Below are positions 32,413 to 43,056 of a DNA stretch of 64,000 bases, one piece after another. Made by a program: the position numbers and the translations under genes. The stretch lies in contig CACDAL010000005.1 in NCBI GenBank assembly GCA_902550805.1, positions 25,458 through 89,457 on the forward strand. The letters are read 5' to 3'. The notes under the pieces were generated by a model. The model had not been told where the DNA came from. It saw only the letters and a list, made by a program, of their open reading frames with translations, and did no database searches. The stretch comes from an uncultured Pelagibacteraceae bacterium (GTDB lineage: Bacteria; Pseudomonadota; Alphaproteobacteria; Pelagibacterales; Pelagibacteraceae). Every line of letters starts with the position of its first letter. The stretch's first letter is position 1.

Positions 32413-33111
32413 ATGCATATTTTGTTAACAAGACCACTGGATGATTGTAGAGATTTAATAATTAAATTTAAATCTTTAGGTCATAATGTTTCTCATCTCC
32501 CGGTGATAAAAATTAATCCGGTAGAATATGATCAACTTAATTATAATGATTATAAAGGAATTATTTTTACAAGCGCAAATGCTGTTAAAAATTTGAATTT
32601 AGAAAATATAGATAAAAAAATTAATTGTTTTTGCGTAGGATTAGCAACCGAAAAGATTGTAAAACAAAATGGATTTCAAAATATTTTTTGTGCAGATGGA
32701 AATGTAAATAATTTAAAAGAAATTATTCTACAAAATTTCGATCATAACCACGGAAGTTTACTTTATGTTAGTGGAGAAATTATTTCATCTAACCTTGATA
32801 GAGATTTAATTTCAGAGGGTTATTCTGTGAAAAGAATAGTTAATTATAATGCTCTTCCAGTTGAGGAAATAAGCGAAAAATTTATTAAGGATTTAAAATC
32901 ATTAATTCCAGATATGATTTTTATTTATTCGGAGAATAGTGCTAGAAACTATTTAAATTTATTAAAAAAATATGGTTTAACAGACATTTGGATGGATACC
33001 AATTTAATGTGTATAGGAGAAAAATCATCTGCGATATTAAATGAAATTAAATGGAAAAAAATCTTTCTATTTAATCCTGGTGAAGAGGAATTTTTACTAT
33101 ATAAAATTTAA
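32413..33111 (+). CDS. hemD: Uroporphyrinogen-III synthase
   Basis: ILLTRPLDDCRDL, GIIFTSANAVKNL; follows hemC. Confidence 0.88.
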   Translation: MHILLTRPLDDCRDLIIKFKSLGHNVSHLPVIKINPVEYDQLNYNDYKGIIFTSANAVKNLNLENIDKKINCFCVGLATEKIVKQNGFQNIFCADGNVNNLKEIILQNFDHNHGSLLYVSGEIISSNLDRDLISEGYSVKRIVNYNALPVEEISEKFIKDLKSLIPDMIFIYSENSARNYLNLLKKYGLTDIWMDTNLMCIGEKSSAILNEIKWKKIFLFNPGEEEFLLYKI

Positions 33112-33113
33112 TC

Positions 33114-34199
33114 ATGGACGTTTTTAACAATTTTAAAGATCTATTTTTATCTGTTTGGGAAAAAGGTATTTTAGGTATTGATTTTTTTCAAATTATTATT
33201 GGGATTGGAATATTTTTTCTATTTCTAGTTTTTAGAGGTTTAATTAGCAAGTTAATTATAAAAAAATTAGAGTTAATTTCAAAAAAAACAACAAATAAAC
33301 TTGATGATACTTTTGTCAAAGCAATGGAAGGTCCTGCAAGATTTTTACCAATTGTACTTGGTGTTTTTTTTGCAAGTTATTATATGTCATTCTCTGAAGA
33401 AACCAGATCTTTTGTTGAAAATATTAACAGAACTTTAATTACAATCTTAATTTTTTGGATTATTCATCAAATTATAGAACCTGTTTCTTATATTCTAAGT
33501 GGTTTAGATAAAATATTAACAAGAGAATTAATTGGATGGATTATAAAATCACTTAAAATATTAATATTTATTCTAGGAGCCGCAGCAGTACTAGAATTAT
33601 GGGGAATAAAAATAGGACCAATTATTGCTGGACTAGGGTTATTTGGTGTTGCTGTTGCATTGGGAGCTCAAGATTTATTTAAAAACTTAATTTCTGGAAT
33701 TTTAGTATTAGTTGAGAAAAGATTTAAAATGGGAGATTGGATTCTTGTAGAAGGAATTATTGAGGGTGTTGTTGAAAAAATAGGTTTTAGATCAACAGTA
33801 ATTAGAAAATTTGATAAATCTTTAGCAATTATCCCAAATTTTCAATTTGCAGAAAATGCCGTCATAAATGTTAGTCAAACAACAAATTGGATTATTAGTT
33901 GGACAATAAATTTACAATACGACACAACAGTTGAACAACTTAAAAAAATAAGAGATGAAATTGAAAACTACATAAAAAAAAATGAAGATTATAAACCTGA
34001 ATTAGGGTATGCGGTGAGAGTTGATAAGTTTGCTGATAGCTCTATTGATATGTATATTCGTTGTTTTACAAAAACTGATGACTGGGATGAATGGCTTTCA
34101 GTAAAAGAAAACTTAGCATTAGAGATAAAACAAATAGTTGAAAAAAATAGTGCATCATTTGCTTTTCCAAGCCAGTCAATTTATGTAGAAAAAAAATGA
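33114..34199 (+). CDS. Mechanosensitive ion channel (MscS family)
   Basis: LGLFGVAVALGAQDLFKNLISGILVLVEKRFKMGDWI. Confidence 0.93.
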   Translation: MDVFNNFKDLFLSVWEKGILGIDFFQIIIGIGIFFLFLVFRGLISKLIIKKLELISKKTTNKLDDTFVKAMEGPARFLPIVLGVFFASYYMSFSEETRSFVENINRTLITILIFWIIHQIIEPVSYILSGLDKILTRELIGWIIKSLKILIFILGAAAVLELWGIKIGPIIAGLGLFGVAVALGAQDLFKNLISGILVLVEKRFKMGDWILVEGIIEGVVEKIGFRSTVIRKFDKSLAIIPNFQFAENAVINVSQTTNWIISWTINLQYDTTVEQLKKIRDEIENYIKKNEDYKPELGYAVRVDKFADSSIDMYIRCFTKTDDWDEWLSVKENLALEIKQIVEKNSASFAFPSQSIYVEKK

Positions 34200-34486
34200 T
34201 TGCTGTTTTTTACCTATTACTTCAATTACTCAAATTATATTCTTATGTAGTTATAGCCAATGTTGTAATAAGTTGGCTAATTGCTTTTAATGTTTTAAAT
34301 ACATCGAATAGGTTTGTGTATTCAATTTTAGAATTTACTTATAAGTTGACTGATCCGATTCTTAACAAAATAAGAGGGTTTATGCCCAATCTAGGGGCTT
34401 TTGATATATCGCCTATCATTCTTCTTTTGTTGATCTGGTTTATAGAAATGTGTATGAAGCTTTACATAGCACCATTAATTTTTTAA
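34196..34486 (+). CDS. YggT family protein
   Basis: VVIANVVISWLIAFNVLN, LTDPILNKIRGFMPNLGAFDISPIILLLLIW. Confidence 0.9.
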   Translation: MIAVFYLLLQLLKLYSYVVIANVVISWLIAFNVLNTSNRFVYSILEFTYKLTDPILNKIRGFMPNLGAFDISPIILLLLIWFIEMCMKLYIAPLIF

Positions 34487-34493
34487 CTATCAT

Positions 34494-35339
34494 ATGATTT
34501 TAATAGACGGAAAAAAAGTAGCAGCCGAACTCAGAGAAGAGTTAAAGCAAGAAGTCATAGAACTAAAAGCTAAACATAATAAAATTCCAGGACTCACAGT
34601 AATTTTGATTGGCGATATGGCGCCTAGTCAAATTTATGTTCGCATGAAAGAGAAAGCGGCAAATGAAGTGGGTTTAAAATCAGAAGTTATAAGATATCCA
34701 GAGGCCGTAGAAGAAAAAACAGTATTAGATAAGATAGATGAGTTAAATAAAGATGATACTGTATCAGGAATATTAGTTCAACTACCATTACCAAAACATA
34801 TTGATAAACAAAAAGTTATTGAGGCAATTTTGCCAAGCAAAGATGTAGATGGTTTTCACCCAATGAATGTTGGAAACCTCTCATCCGGTTATGAAAGCTC
34901 AGTACCTTGCACTCCATTAGGCTGTTATTTATTGATAAAAAAAATAGAGCCTAATCTAAGTGGTAAAAAAGCAGTTGTAGTTGGTAGATCTAATCTTAAT
35001 GGGAAACCAATGACACAATTACTTTTAAAAGAAAATTGTACTGTAACTATTACTCATTCGAGAACTAAAGATTTAAAAGCAGAATGTTTAGAGGCCGACA
35101 TTATTGTTGCGGCTGTTGGAATTCCAGAGCTTGTAAAAGGAGACTGGGTAAAAAAAGATGCAATTGTAATTGACGTTGGTATTAATAAAACTGATAGAGG
35201 AATAGTTGGAGATGTAGCGTTTGATGAAGTTTCAAAAGTTGCAAAAGCTTTAACGCCTGTCCCAGGCGGAGTAGGCCCAATGACCATTGCATGCTTATTA
35301 AAAAATACTATTGAGTGTTTTAAAAGATCAAAAATATAA
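34494..35339 (+). CDS. folD: Methylenetetrahydrofolate dehydrogenase/cyclohydrolase
   Basis: SGILVQLPLPKHID, KDVDGFHPMNVG, PVPGGVGPMTIACLL. Confidence 0.97.
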   Translation: MILIDGKKVAAELREELKQEVIELKAKHNKIPGLTVILIGDMAPSQIYVRMKEKAANEVGLKSEVIRYPEAVEEKTVLDKIDELNKDDTVSGILVQLPLPKHIDKQKVIEAILPSKDVDGFHPMNVGNLSSGYESSVPCTPLGCYLLIKKIEPNLSGKKAVVVGRSNLNGKPMTQLLLKENCTVTITHSRTKDLKAECLEADIIVAAVGIPELVKGDWVKKDAIVIDVGINKTDRGIVGDVAFDEVSKVAKALTPVPGGVGPMTIACLLKNTIECFKRSKI

Positions 35340-35340
35340 T

Positions 35341-37020
35341 TTATTTTATTACAGATTTAAAAATAAACTCAATATCTTCAATAAATTTTTCATTTTCAAA
35401 AAGAAATTTGTTAGCCTGTTCTTTATAATACATTTTTAAATCGAAATTTTCTTTATTTGCAATATCTATACTTTTTTCAACGTAATCATCCAAATTATTT
35501 ACTATTGGAGCATTTTCTATTTTCATTTGTTTATAGGCTCCAGTAACTATTCTACTTTTTAAATAATCAGTTGGCATAGTTATAGTTGGAGTTCCATAAT
35601 ACATAGATTCATGAAAACTGTTACCCGCACCAAACCAATAAGGATCCAATAAAATCGATGCCATACCACAATGATTTATAAATTCATCTGGTTTTAACCT
35701 ATTAATAAAAAATATTCTTTCTATATGTTCAGGAGCAGTTTTTTTTAATCTATTATAAAATAGTTTACTTAAAATTTCTTTGCCATCTTTAATAAAAATT
35801 ATTTTAGCCTTTTTGTCTTTCTCGAGTATTTTTTTTATTACAATATCGAATTTAGGATGCATTTTAATTAAAGTTTGAGGACATGAATAAATATTCTTTT
35901 TTGTTAATGTTTCCTTGTCTAAATTGAGTGATACTTTAGGTTTGTAAAAATACATTGGCAAATATTTTGAAAGTAAAGTTTTTTCAGAATACTTTTTTTC
36001 ATGCCCTTCTAATTCTATTAATTTAGACGATAGAAAGTAATCCATATTTTCATTTCCAGTTGTCTCCGGATGACCCCAAGATGTAATTTGAATTTTAGCC
36101 AATCTAAGTAAAGTTAAATAATATAAGTTAGTTGACATGTGAATATCTGGATAAAATAAAATGTCTAAAGATTTTTCTCTAATTATTTTAGCTTTATCAT
36201 TAAAATTTTTAGGTAAAAAAATATTTTTATAATTATATAAAACTATCGACTCTTTAATCTCGTCAAATTTAACTCCTGGTAGAGTTTTATCAGAATGAAA
36301 TACGTAAACTTCAAATAAATTTTTATTTAATTTATAAATAATTCCTTTAAAAAGTTTCATAATTGTGTGATCAGAAAAAAATTCAGATATAAAACCAATT
36401 TTTATTTTTTCATTTTTTAATTTAGGAATTTCAATATTATTGTTTAGATCTGGATAAATTTTTTTGTATAATAAAGTTAATTTCTTATTTATTTCAAGAT
36501 TATCATAACCATCATATGAAAGCTCAAAATTGGGAGGCTTTAATAATTTTTTAGATAAATCAAGTGTAGGAATATTATCTTCAGAGAGCAATTTATCTAT
36601 TTCACTATCAAATTTTTTTCTTAAAATATTTATTTCATCCAATGAATTGAAAAAATTTGGATAAAAAAGTATGCTTTTTAATTGAAATTCATTATCAAAT
36701 TTATTCTTACTTATTGCAGTTTTTGTTAAATTTTTAAGTTCATCATATTTGTTTAGTTTAGAATATATCTCGTATAATAATTTATAAGCAATTTGATCAT
36801 CTTCTTTGTTTAAAGAAATAAAATATTTTAATTTTTTTTCTGCTTTATTATAATCTTCAGTTTCCAGGTATGATTTAGATAAATTTTCTAATGCCGGAGA
36901 GCTATTTGGAGCATCTTCCAATGTTTTTTCAAAATATATTTGTGCTTGTTTAAAATCTTTTTTTTGAAAAAATTTAATGCCTTCTTCAAAATTTTTTTTT
37001 GCCTGCTCTAATTTGTCCAT
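35341..37020 (-). CDS. TPR plus GT41 (O-GlcNAc transferase/SPINDLY-like) glycosyltransferase
   Basis: N-terminal TPRs; IKIGFISEFFSDHTIMKLFKG, ITSWGHPETTGNENMDYFLSS, LLDPYWFGAGNSFHESMYYGTPTITMP. Confidence 0.88.
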   Translation of the reverse strand: MDKLEQAKKNFEEGIKFFQKKDFKQAQIYFEKTLEDAPNSSPALENLSKSYLETEDYNKAEKKLKYFISLNKEDDQIAYKLLYEIYSKLNKYDELKNLTKTAISKNKFDNEFQLKSILFYPNFFNSLDEINILRKKFDSEIDKLLSEDNIPTLDLSKKLLKPPNFELSYDGYDNLEINKKLTLLYKKIYPDLNNNIEIPKLKNEKIKIGFISEFFSDHTIMKLFKGIIYKLNKNLFEVYVFHSDKTLPGVKFDEIKESIVLYNYKNIFLPKNFNDKAKIIREKSLDILFYPDIHMSTNLYYLTLLRLAKIQITSWGHPETTGNENMDYFLSSKLIELEGHEKKYSEKTLLSKYLPMYFYKPKVSLNLDKETLTKKNIYSCPQTLIKMHPKFDIVIKKILEKDKKAKIIFIKDGKEILSKLFYNRLKKTAPEHIERIFFINRLKPDEFINHCGMASILLDPYWFGAGNSFHESMYYGTPTITMPTDYLKSRIVTGAYKQMKIENAPIVNNLDDYVEKSIDIANKENFDLKMYYKEQANKFLFENEKFIEDIEFIFKSVIK

Positions 37021-37060
37021 ATTTTATTTTAAAATTTGATTATATTATCTTTAAAACTAT

Positions 37061-38122
37061 ATGAAATTTATAATTTTATTATTTTTATTTTTAACTTATA
37101 ACTCAACTACTTTTACTATGGAAAAAAAACCATTTCATCATTTACCGGATGGTACATTTAGAAATCCCGAAGGTTCTCCTGAACGAAATTCTAATATTAA
37201 ATGGTCATTTCGTGTTTTTAATAAAGAAAAGAAAAAACTAGATATGACTGTTCCAAAAGAACATGTTGTTGAAAAAGTGAAAGTTTTATCAGATTTAGAA
37301 AGATTCAAAGATGATGATTTTGTTGGATGGATTGGTCATGCTACATTTTTAATAAAATTGGGAAATACAACAATTATAACTGACCCAGTTTTTTCTAAAA
37401 ATGCTGGACCTTTATTTTTTGGACCAAAAAGATATACCGAACCCGCATTAAAGCTTAACGAAATTCCAAGAACTGATTTATTTTTATTAACCCACAATCA
37501 TTACGATCATCAAGATATGATGACGATCAGAAAATTTCCATTTAAAGATGCAAAGGTTATGGTTCCATTAAATCTTGGTAAATATTTTACAAGCAATAGA
37601 TATAGAGATGTTAATGAAATGGACTGGTATGACGAAATAAGAGTTAATGATGATTTAAAGGTAACGTTGTTACCTGCGGTTCATTGGTCTAAAAGAAGTT
37701 TAACAGATACCAATAAAACTCTTTGGGGAAATTTTTTAATTGAATATAAAGAAAAAAAAATTCTTTTTGCAAGTGATACCGGTGTTGGAAATATCTACAA
37801 AGAATTAGGAAATAAATTTGGACCAATAGATTTAACTTTTATTAATATTGGTGCATATAATTTTTATCCTATAATGCCATATAAAGATAAATCTGCTTAT
37901 CACGCTAATCCAGAAGAGGCCTTAAGTATTGCAAAAGATTTAAAGAGTAAAAAAGTGATAGGTATGCATTGGGGAACTTTTGTATTGTCATTAGAACCTA
38001 TAATGGAACCGCCAGTTAGATTTAAAGATAACGCAGAAAAATATGGCTATAATAAAGAAGATGCAATTATTTTTAAGATTGGAGAAATACAATCTCTAAA
38101 AAAATTACTTTCTTATAATTAA
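37061..38122 (+). CDS. MBL-fold metallohydrolase (RomA/NAPE-PLD-like)
   Basis: FVGWIGHATFLIKLGNTTIITDPVF, LLTHNHYDHQD, HWGTF. Confidence 0.92.
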   Translation: MKFIILLFLFLTYNSTTFTMEKKPFHHLPDGTFRNPEGSPERNSNIKWSFRVFNKEKKKLDMTVPKEHVVEKVKVLSDLERFKDDDFVGWIGHATFLIKLGNTTIITDPVFSKNAGPLFFGPKRYTEPALKLNEIPRTDLFLLTHNHYDHQDMMTIRKFPFKDAKVMVPLNLGKYFTSNRYRDVNEMDWYDEIRVNDDLKVTLLPAVHWSKRSLTDTNKTLWGNFLIEYKEKKILFASDTGVGNIYKELGNKFGPIDLTFINIGAYNFYPIMPYKDKSAYHANPEEALSIAKDLKSKKVIGMHWGTFVLSLEPIMEPPVRFKDNAEKYGYNKEDAIIFKIGEIQSLKKLLSYN

Positions 38123-38127
38123 TTTAT

Positions 38128-39312
38128 TTATCTTAATTTTTTTTTATGAAAATTAATAAATTTTTCAACATTAGATCTGCTAAAAGTTTTATTTTCTTCA
38201 AATGAAACTTTTTTCATTGAATATGCATTACTATTAGTTATTCTTGATTGAATGGTGATATTACCTTTGTAAAGTTTAAGTTTAACTGATCCATTAACCT
38301 TATTTCTTTTTAGATCAACTATTTTTTGAAGTTTAAATCTTTCTTTTGAGTACCAGTATCCATTATAAATTAGCTCTGCATATCTTGGCATTACAGCATC
38401 TTTTTTGTGCATTGTTTCTCTATCAAGCGTTACAGACTCAATTGCTCTATGAGCATTTACTAACAATGTTCCACCTGGTGTTTCATAAACACCTCTAGAT
38501 TTTATTCCAACAAATCTATTTTCTACTAAATCGACTCTGCCGATCCCATTCTTTCCTGCTAATTGATTAAGTTTTTTTAAAAGTTTAGATGGTGATAATT
38601 TCTTTCCATTAATACCAACGGGGTCACTATTTTTAAAATTAATAGTAATAAATGTTGGTTTATTTGGAGATTTTTCAGGAGAAACAGTTCTTTGAAAGAT
38701 AAATTCTGGTGCAGAATTTTTTGGATTTTCTAAAACTTTGCCCTCAGTTGATGTGTGAAATAAATTATCATCTACTGAAAAAGGAGGAGCACCCTTTTTA
38801 TCTTTTGGAATAGGAATTCCATGTTTTCTCGCATAATTAATTAGGTCAGTTCTGGATTTAAGATTCCAAATTCTCCAAGGTGCTATTATTTTAATTTTTG
38901 GACCAAAATAATGGTATCCAAGTTCAAATCTTACTTGGTCGTTTCCTTTGCCAGTAGCTCCATGAGATACCGCATAAGCTTTTAATTTTTTTGCAATTCT
39001 AATTTGATCTTTTGCAATTAGAGGTCTGGCAATTGATGTTCCCAATAAATATACACCCTCGTAAATAGCATGTCCTCTAATCATCGGGTAAACATAATCT
39101 TTAACAAAGTTATTTTTTAAATCTTGAATTATAATTTTTTTAACTCCAAATTTTTTTGCATTTTCAAATATTTTTTTTCTGTCTATTTCTTGTCCAATAT
39201 CTGCTGTATAGCAAATGACTTCTGCATTATAATTTTCTTGTAACCATTTAAGAATTATAGATGTGTCTAACCCGCCCGAATAGGCAAGAACTATTTTCTT
39301 TTTAGATTTCAT
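38128..39312 (-). CDS. argG: Argininosuccinate synthase
   Basis: KIVLAYSGGLDTSIILKWL, SHGATGKGNDQVRFE. Confidence 0.97.
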   Translation of the reverse strand: MKSKKKIVLAYSGGLDTSIILKWLQENYNAEVICYTADIGQEIDRKKIFENAKKFGVKKIIIQDLKNNFVKDYVYPMIRGHAIYEGVYLLGTSIARPLIAKDQIRIAKKLKAYAVSHGATGKGNDQVRFELGYHYFGPKIKIIAPWRIWNLKSRTDLINYARKHGIPIPKDKKGAPPFSVDDNLFHTSTEGKVLENPKNSAPEFIFQRTVSPEKSPNKPTFITINFKNSDPVGINGKKLSPSKLLKKLNQLAGKNGIGRVDLVENRFVGIKSRGVYETPGGTLLVNAHRAIESVTLDRETMHKKDAVMPRYAELIYNGYWYSKERFKLQKIVDLKRNKVNGSVKLKLYKGNITIQSRITNSNAYSMKKVSFEENKTFSRSNVEKFINFHKKKLR

Positions 39313-39316
39313 TATT

Positions 39317-39829
39317 TTATGTGCAACTTTTTTTTGCAGCGTTGTAAGCCTTAGTAAAACCCATTAAAGAATAATGATCAATAGTTTGAGAACCAGATTT
39401 ATTATAACCGGTGACCATAATTCTTGATGCTTTTTTCATTTTTTTAACTATTTTTTTTTCAATTTTATTACTTGAAATCCATGCAAAATTATCTTGAGCA
39501 ATATCAAATTTATATTTAGATTTTCCAGATGAAGCAGTTATTGAATTTTGACTATTAAATTCATATCCCGAAGTTGTACTAACCTCGTCTGAAACTTTGT
39601 CTTCAAATCTAAAAGTAACAAATAATCTAGCATCTCTATCCACTTTTTTGGGTGATTGTAGAACAGGCTTAGATTGTGCAAAACATACTTTGCCTGAATC
39701 ATTTAAAATCATAATGGCTTCCCAATCTTTAAATTTCCCTAATTTTTTTAAGTCATCCGATTGAGCAAATGAAATAAATAAAACAGTTAGAGCAATTGAT
39801 TTTAGAATAATTTTGTTAATTAAGGACAT
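39317..39829 (-). CDS. Invasion-associated locus B (IalB)-like periplasmic protein
   Basis: Signal peptide; KDWEAIMILNDSGKVCFAQSKP, RDARLFVTFR. Confidence 0.75.
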   Translation of the reverse strand: MSLINKIILKSIALTVLFISFAQSDDLKKLGKFKDWEAIMILNDSGKVCFAQSKPVLQSPKKVDRDARLFVTFRFEDKVSDEVSTTSGYEFNSQNSITASSGKSKYKFDIAQDNFAWISSNKIEKKIVKKMKKASRIMVTGYNKSGSQTIDHYSLMGFTKAYNAAKKSCT

Positions 39830-40860
39830 GGATTTGGATATTTTTTTTGTACCTTTTTTATTTCATTTATAACTTCATCAGCCAATTTAACTTTTACACT
39901 TTCTATATTTGTTTTCAACTGCTCCATAGTAGTTGCGCCTATAATCACGCTAGTCATAAAATCTTGAACTTCACAAAATTTTAAAGACATTTGACTCATA
40001 TCGAGATTATATTTTTTACTTATTTTATAATATTCTTCAACGGCATTTGCCATATTTGGTGTTTTATATCTATAATTCCAAAAATCCCCGTCCCTTTCTA
40101 TTCGAGATCCTTTTGGAAGTGCTCCATTTCTATATTTTCCGCTAAGGTATCCGCTAGCTAGAGGAGAATAAGATAGACAACCAATTTTTTCTCTAATTGA
40201 AATTTCAGATAAACCGATTTCATATGATCGGTTTAGCAGATTATATGGATTTTGAACTGACATCATTCTCGGAAGGTCTTTATCTTTTGATAATTGAAGA
40301 TAGTTAATAACGCCCCAAGGCGTTTCATTTGATAATCCCACATATCTTATTTTTCCATTTTCAATATGTTTTTTTAAATCTCCTAAAACATCCTCAAATT
40401 GATTCCAATTATTTTCTTTATGTTCGTAGCCAAGTTTTCCAAAATTATTTACATTTCTTTCAGGCCAGTGTAATTGATAAAGATCGATGTAATCTGTTTT
40501 TAATCTTTTAAGGCTACTATCAAGAGCTTCAATTAAATTTTTTCCAAAAAAACTGTTTTTGCCATTTCTAATCCAGCTTCTTCCAGGTCCAGATACTTTT
40601 GTTGCTAATACTATCTTTCCTCTCTCTTTTTTGTTTTTTTCAAACCAGTTGCCCATTATTTCTTCTGTAAGCCCATAAGTTTTTGGTTTAGGAGGAACAG
40701 CATAAAGTTCAGCTGTATCCCAAAAATTTACTCCTTGATCTAATGCAAAATCCATCTGTTCAAATGCTTCTTCTTGAGAATTTTGCTCTCCCCAGGTCAT
40801 AGTTCCCAAACAAATTGTACTTACATTAAGATCAGTATTTCCTAATTTTCTATAATTCAT
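39820..40860 (-). CDS. Aldo/keto reductase (Tas-like)
   Basis: YRKLGNTDLNVSTICLGTMTWGEQNSQEEAFEQMDFALDQGVNFWDTAELYAVPP. Confidence 0.93.
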   Translation of the reverse strand: MNYRKLGNTDLNVSTICLGTMTWGEQNSQEEAFEQMDFALDQGVNFWDTAELYAVPPKPKTYGLTEEIMGNWFEKNKKERGKIVLATKVSGPGRSWIRNGKNSFFGKNLIEALDSSLKRLKTDYIDLYQLHWPERNVNNFGKLGYEHKENNWNQFEDVLGDLKKHIENGKIRYVGLSNETPWGVINYLQLSKDKDLPRMMSVQNPYNLLNRSYEIGLSEISIREKIGCLSYSPLASGYLSGKYRNGALPKGSRIERDGDFWNYRYKTPNMANAVEEYYKISKKYNLDMSQMSLKFCEVQDFMTSVIIGATTMEQLKTNIESVKVKLADEVINEIKKVQKKYPNPCP

Positions 40861-40931
40861 TGAATATTAATTATTTTTTAAGGTTTTTATGATATCTTGA
40901 ATAAATAGTAAAAGGCTATTATATAAATGTT

Positions 40932-41693
40932 ATGGAATTTAATAAGGAAAATATTTTAAATAAAGTAAAAGCAGCCCAACAAACATCGGTTGTAATGGAT
41001 GAAGGTTTAAGAGCCTACATGCTTAAAGTTTACAATTACATGGCAACAGGAGTTCTATTAACGGGTATTATTGCTCTTCTTTCTTTTAAAATGTCTGTCG
41101 TAACTGATGCCTCAGGATCAATAGTAGCTCTAACAGAATTTGGAAATGCAATTTATTTATCAGGGCTGAAGTGGATTGTAATGCTAGCCCCTTTAGGGAT
41201 AGTTTTTTATATGAGTTTTGGAATTAATAAAATGAGTGCTTCAAAAGCACAAACGACATTCTGGGTCTTTGCCGCTTTAATGGGTTTATCGCTTTCATCA
41301 ATTTTATTAGTTTATACTGGATTAAGTGTAACAAGAGTATTTTTTATTTCTTCAGCTACTTTTGGTGCAATGAGTATTTACGGATATACAACTAAAAGAG
41401 ATCTAACAAAACTTGGATCCTTTTTAATGATGGGGTTAATTGGTATTATAATTGCATCATTGGTTAATATATTTTTAAAATCTTCAATGATGTATTTTGC
41501 TATTTCAATAATTGGTGTACTTATTTTTGTGGGTCTTACAGCTTATGATACTCAAAAAATTAAAAATATGTATGCAGCCTCTGACTCAGGTGAACTAATG
41601 GGTAAAAAAGCTGTCATGGGTGCTTTAACACTATATTTAGATTTCATTAATCTGTTTATAATGTTGTTAAGATTATTCGGTCAAAGAAGATAA
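40932..41693 (+). CDS. Bax inhibitor-1/YccA family membrane protein
   Basis: Seven-TM ORF with GLTAYDTQKIK, LYLDFINLFIMLLRLFG. Confidence 0.93.
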   Translation: MEFNKENILNKVKAAQQTSVVMDEGLRAYMLKVYNYMATGVLLTGIIALLSFKMSVVTDASGSIVALTEFGNAIYLSGLKWIVMLAPLGIVFYMSFGINKMSASKAQTTFWVFAALMGLSLSSILLVYTGLSVTRVFFISSATFGAMSIYGYTTKRDLTKLGSFLMMGLIGIIIASLVNIFLKSSMMYFAISIIGVLIFVGLTAYDTQKIKNMYAASDSGELMGKKAVMGALTLYLDFINLFIMLLRLFGQRR

Positions 41694-41711
41694 TTTAATT
41701 TAAAAAAACTA

Positions 41712-42050
41712 TCAAAGATTTTTCCATTTAGTATTTCTCAACAAAAAACTTAATTCATAAGAATTTTTTAGAATTTTACCATTTGTGTCTGTAATCAAAT
41801 ATCGAAGATTTTTATTTGAAGGATTAAAATTTTTGCATATTTTATAAATTGCATTTTCGGCTGCATTTTTAAAAACACTAAAACTTACTTGTTTACTAGA
41901 AATTGAAAGACCATAATCTTTCCAAGATCCTTCGGAAACCATTTTGGCGTAAAGATCTAGAATTATTTTGAGTTCATTTTTTTCGAAGAAGTATTTATTT
42001 TCGTAATTTTTTAAAGAGTTATTGATTACTAATTTTAAATTTCTATTCAT
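41712..42050 (-). CDS. DUF2794-like protein
   Basis: ELKIILDLYAKMVSEGSWKDYGLSISSKQVSFSVFKNAAENAIYKI. Confidence 0.75.
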   Translation of the reverse strand: MNRNLKLVINNSLKNYENKYFFEKNELKIILDLYAKMVSEGSWKDYGLSISSKQVSFSVFKNAAENAIYKICKNFNPSNKNLRYLITDTNGKILKNSYELSFLLRNTKWKNL

Positions 42051-42594
42051 TCAATTTATGTTTATTGATTAATCCTATTTGAAAAGCAGTAAATATAAAA
42101 GTTATTGGCAACATTCCCCAAACTTTAAAGTTTACCCAAAATTCCTCAGTCTGAGTACGCCATACTATTTCATTTAATAAAGCTAACCCAAAAAAGAAAT
42201 ACATCCATCTCGTGTTTAATATTTGCCAACCTTCATCAGTTAGAGGCATAGATTTACCTAATATTTTTTTAAGGACCGGTTCGTTTGTAAAAAATTTTCC
42301 AAAAAATAGAGCTAAAGCAAACAAAGTATTAATTATTGTTGGTTTCATATAAATAAAAACTGGATTATCAAAATAAATTGTAAGACCGCCAAACAAAGTA
42401 ATTAATATTCCACTTAAAAGAGGGACCATTGGAATTTTTTTCTCAACAACCCAAACGATCAAAACGGATATTATGGTTGCAACTATTAGTGGAGGAATTG
42501 CAATTATTAAACTTTTATCATTATTGTAGTAAAACAAAAAGAATATTACTAATGGCCCAATATCAGTTACAAATTTTAAAAGAGATTTATTCAC
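42043..42594 (-). CDS. Septation protein A / YciB family
   Basis: GPLVIFFLFYYN, LFFGKFFTNEPVLKKILGKSMPLTDEGWQILNTRWMYFFFGLALLNEIVWR. Confidence 0.93.
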   Translation of the reverse strand: MNKSLLKFVTDIGPLVIFFLFYYNNDKSLIIAIPPLIVATIISVLIVWVVEKKIPMVPLLSGILITLFGGLTIYFDNPVFIYMKPTIINTLFALALFFGKFFTNEPVLKKILGKSMPLTDEGWQILNTRWMYFFFGLALLNEIVWRTQTEEFWVNFKVWGMLPITFIFTAFQIGLINKHKLNE

Positions 42595-42671
42595 TGCTAC
42601 ATATTAGCAGATTAATAAAACAATCATAATTTTTTTATTGATTTTTTTTATCAAATATTCATATTTAATTT

Positions 42672-42992
42672 GTGAGTACACAAAAAGCAAAATTTTCAAT
42701 AGGAGATATCGTAAAGCACAAACACTTTGATTTTAGGGGCGTTATTTATGATGTTGATTTCGAGTTTAATAATTCTGAAGAATGGTATCAATCAATCCCA
42801 AAAAACGTTAGACCAAGAAAAGATCAACCATTTTATCATTTGCTAGCTGAAAATGATGATATTACATATGAGGCATATGTTTCAGAACAAAATTTGCTAT
42901 TTGATGATTCAGATGAACCAATAAAACATCCATTAATAAATGAGATTTTTTCAGGCAAAAAAGGTTCAACTTATTTTAAACCATCAAATTAA
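42672..42992 (+). CDS. hspQ: Heat-shock protein HspQ-like (hemimethylated DNA-binding YccV)
   Basis: FSIGDIVKHKHFDFRGVIYDVDFEFNNSEEWYQSIPKNVRPRKDQPFYHLLAE. Confidence 0.93.
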   Translation: MSTQKAKFSIGDIVKHKHFDFRGVIYDVDFEFNNSEEWYQSIPKNVRPRKDQPFYHLLAENDDITYEAYVSEQNLLFDDSDEPIKHPLINEIFSGKKGSTYFKPSN

Positions 42993-43056
42993 TTAAGCCA
43001 ACATTTAAACATATTTGGTACAAATCTTGGTCACAACTTTATTTTATAATCAATTA

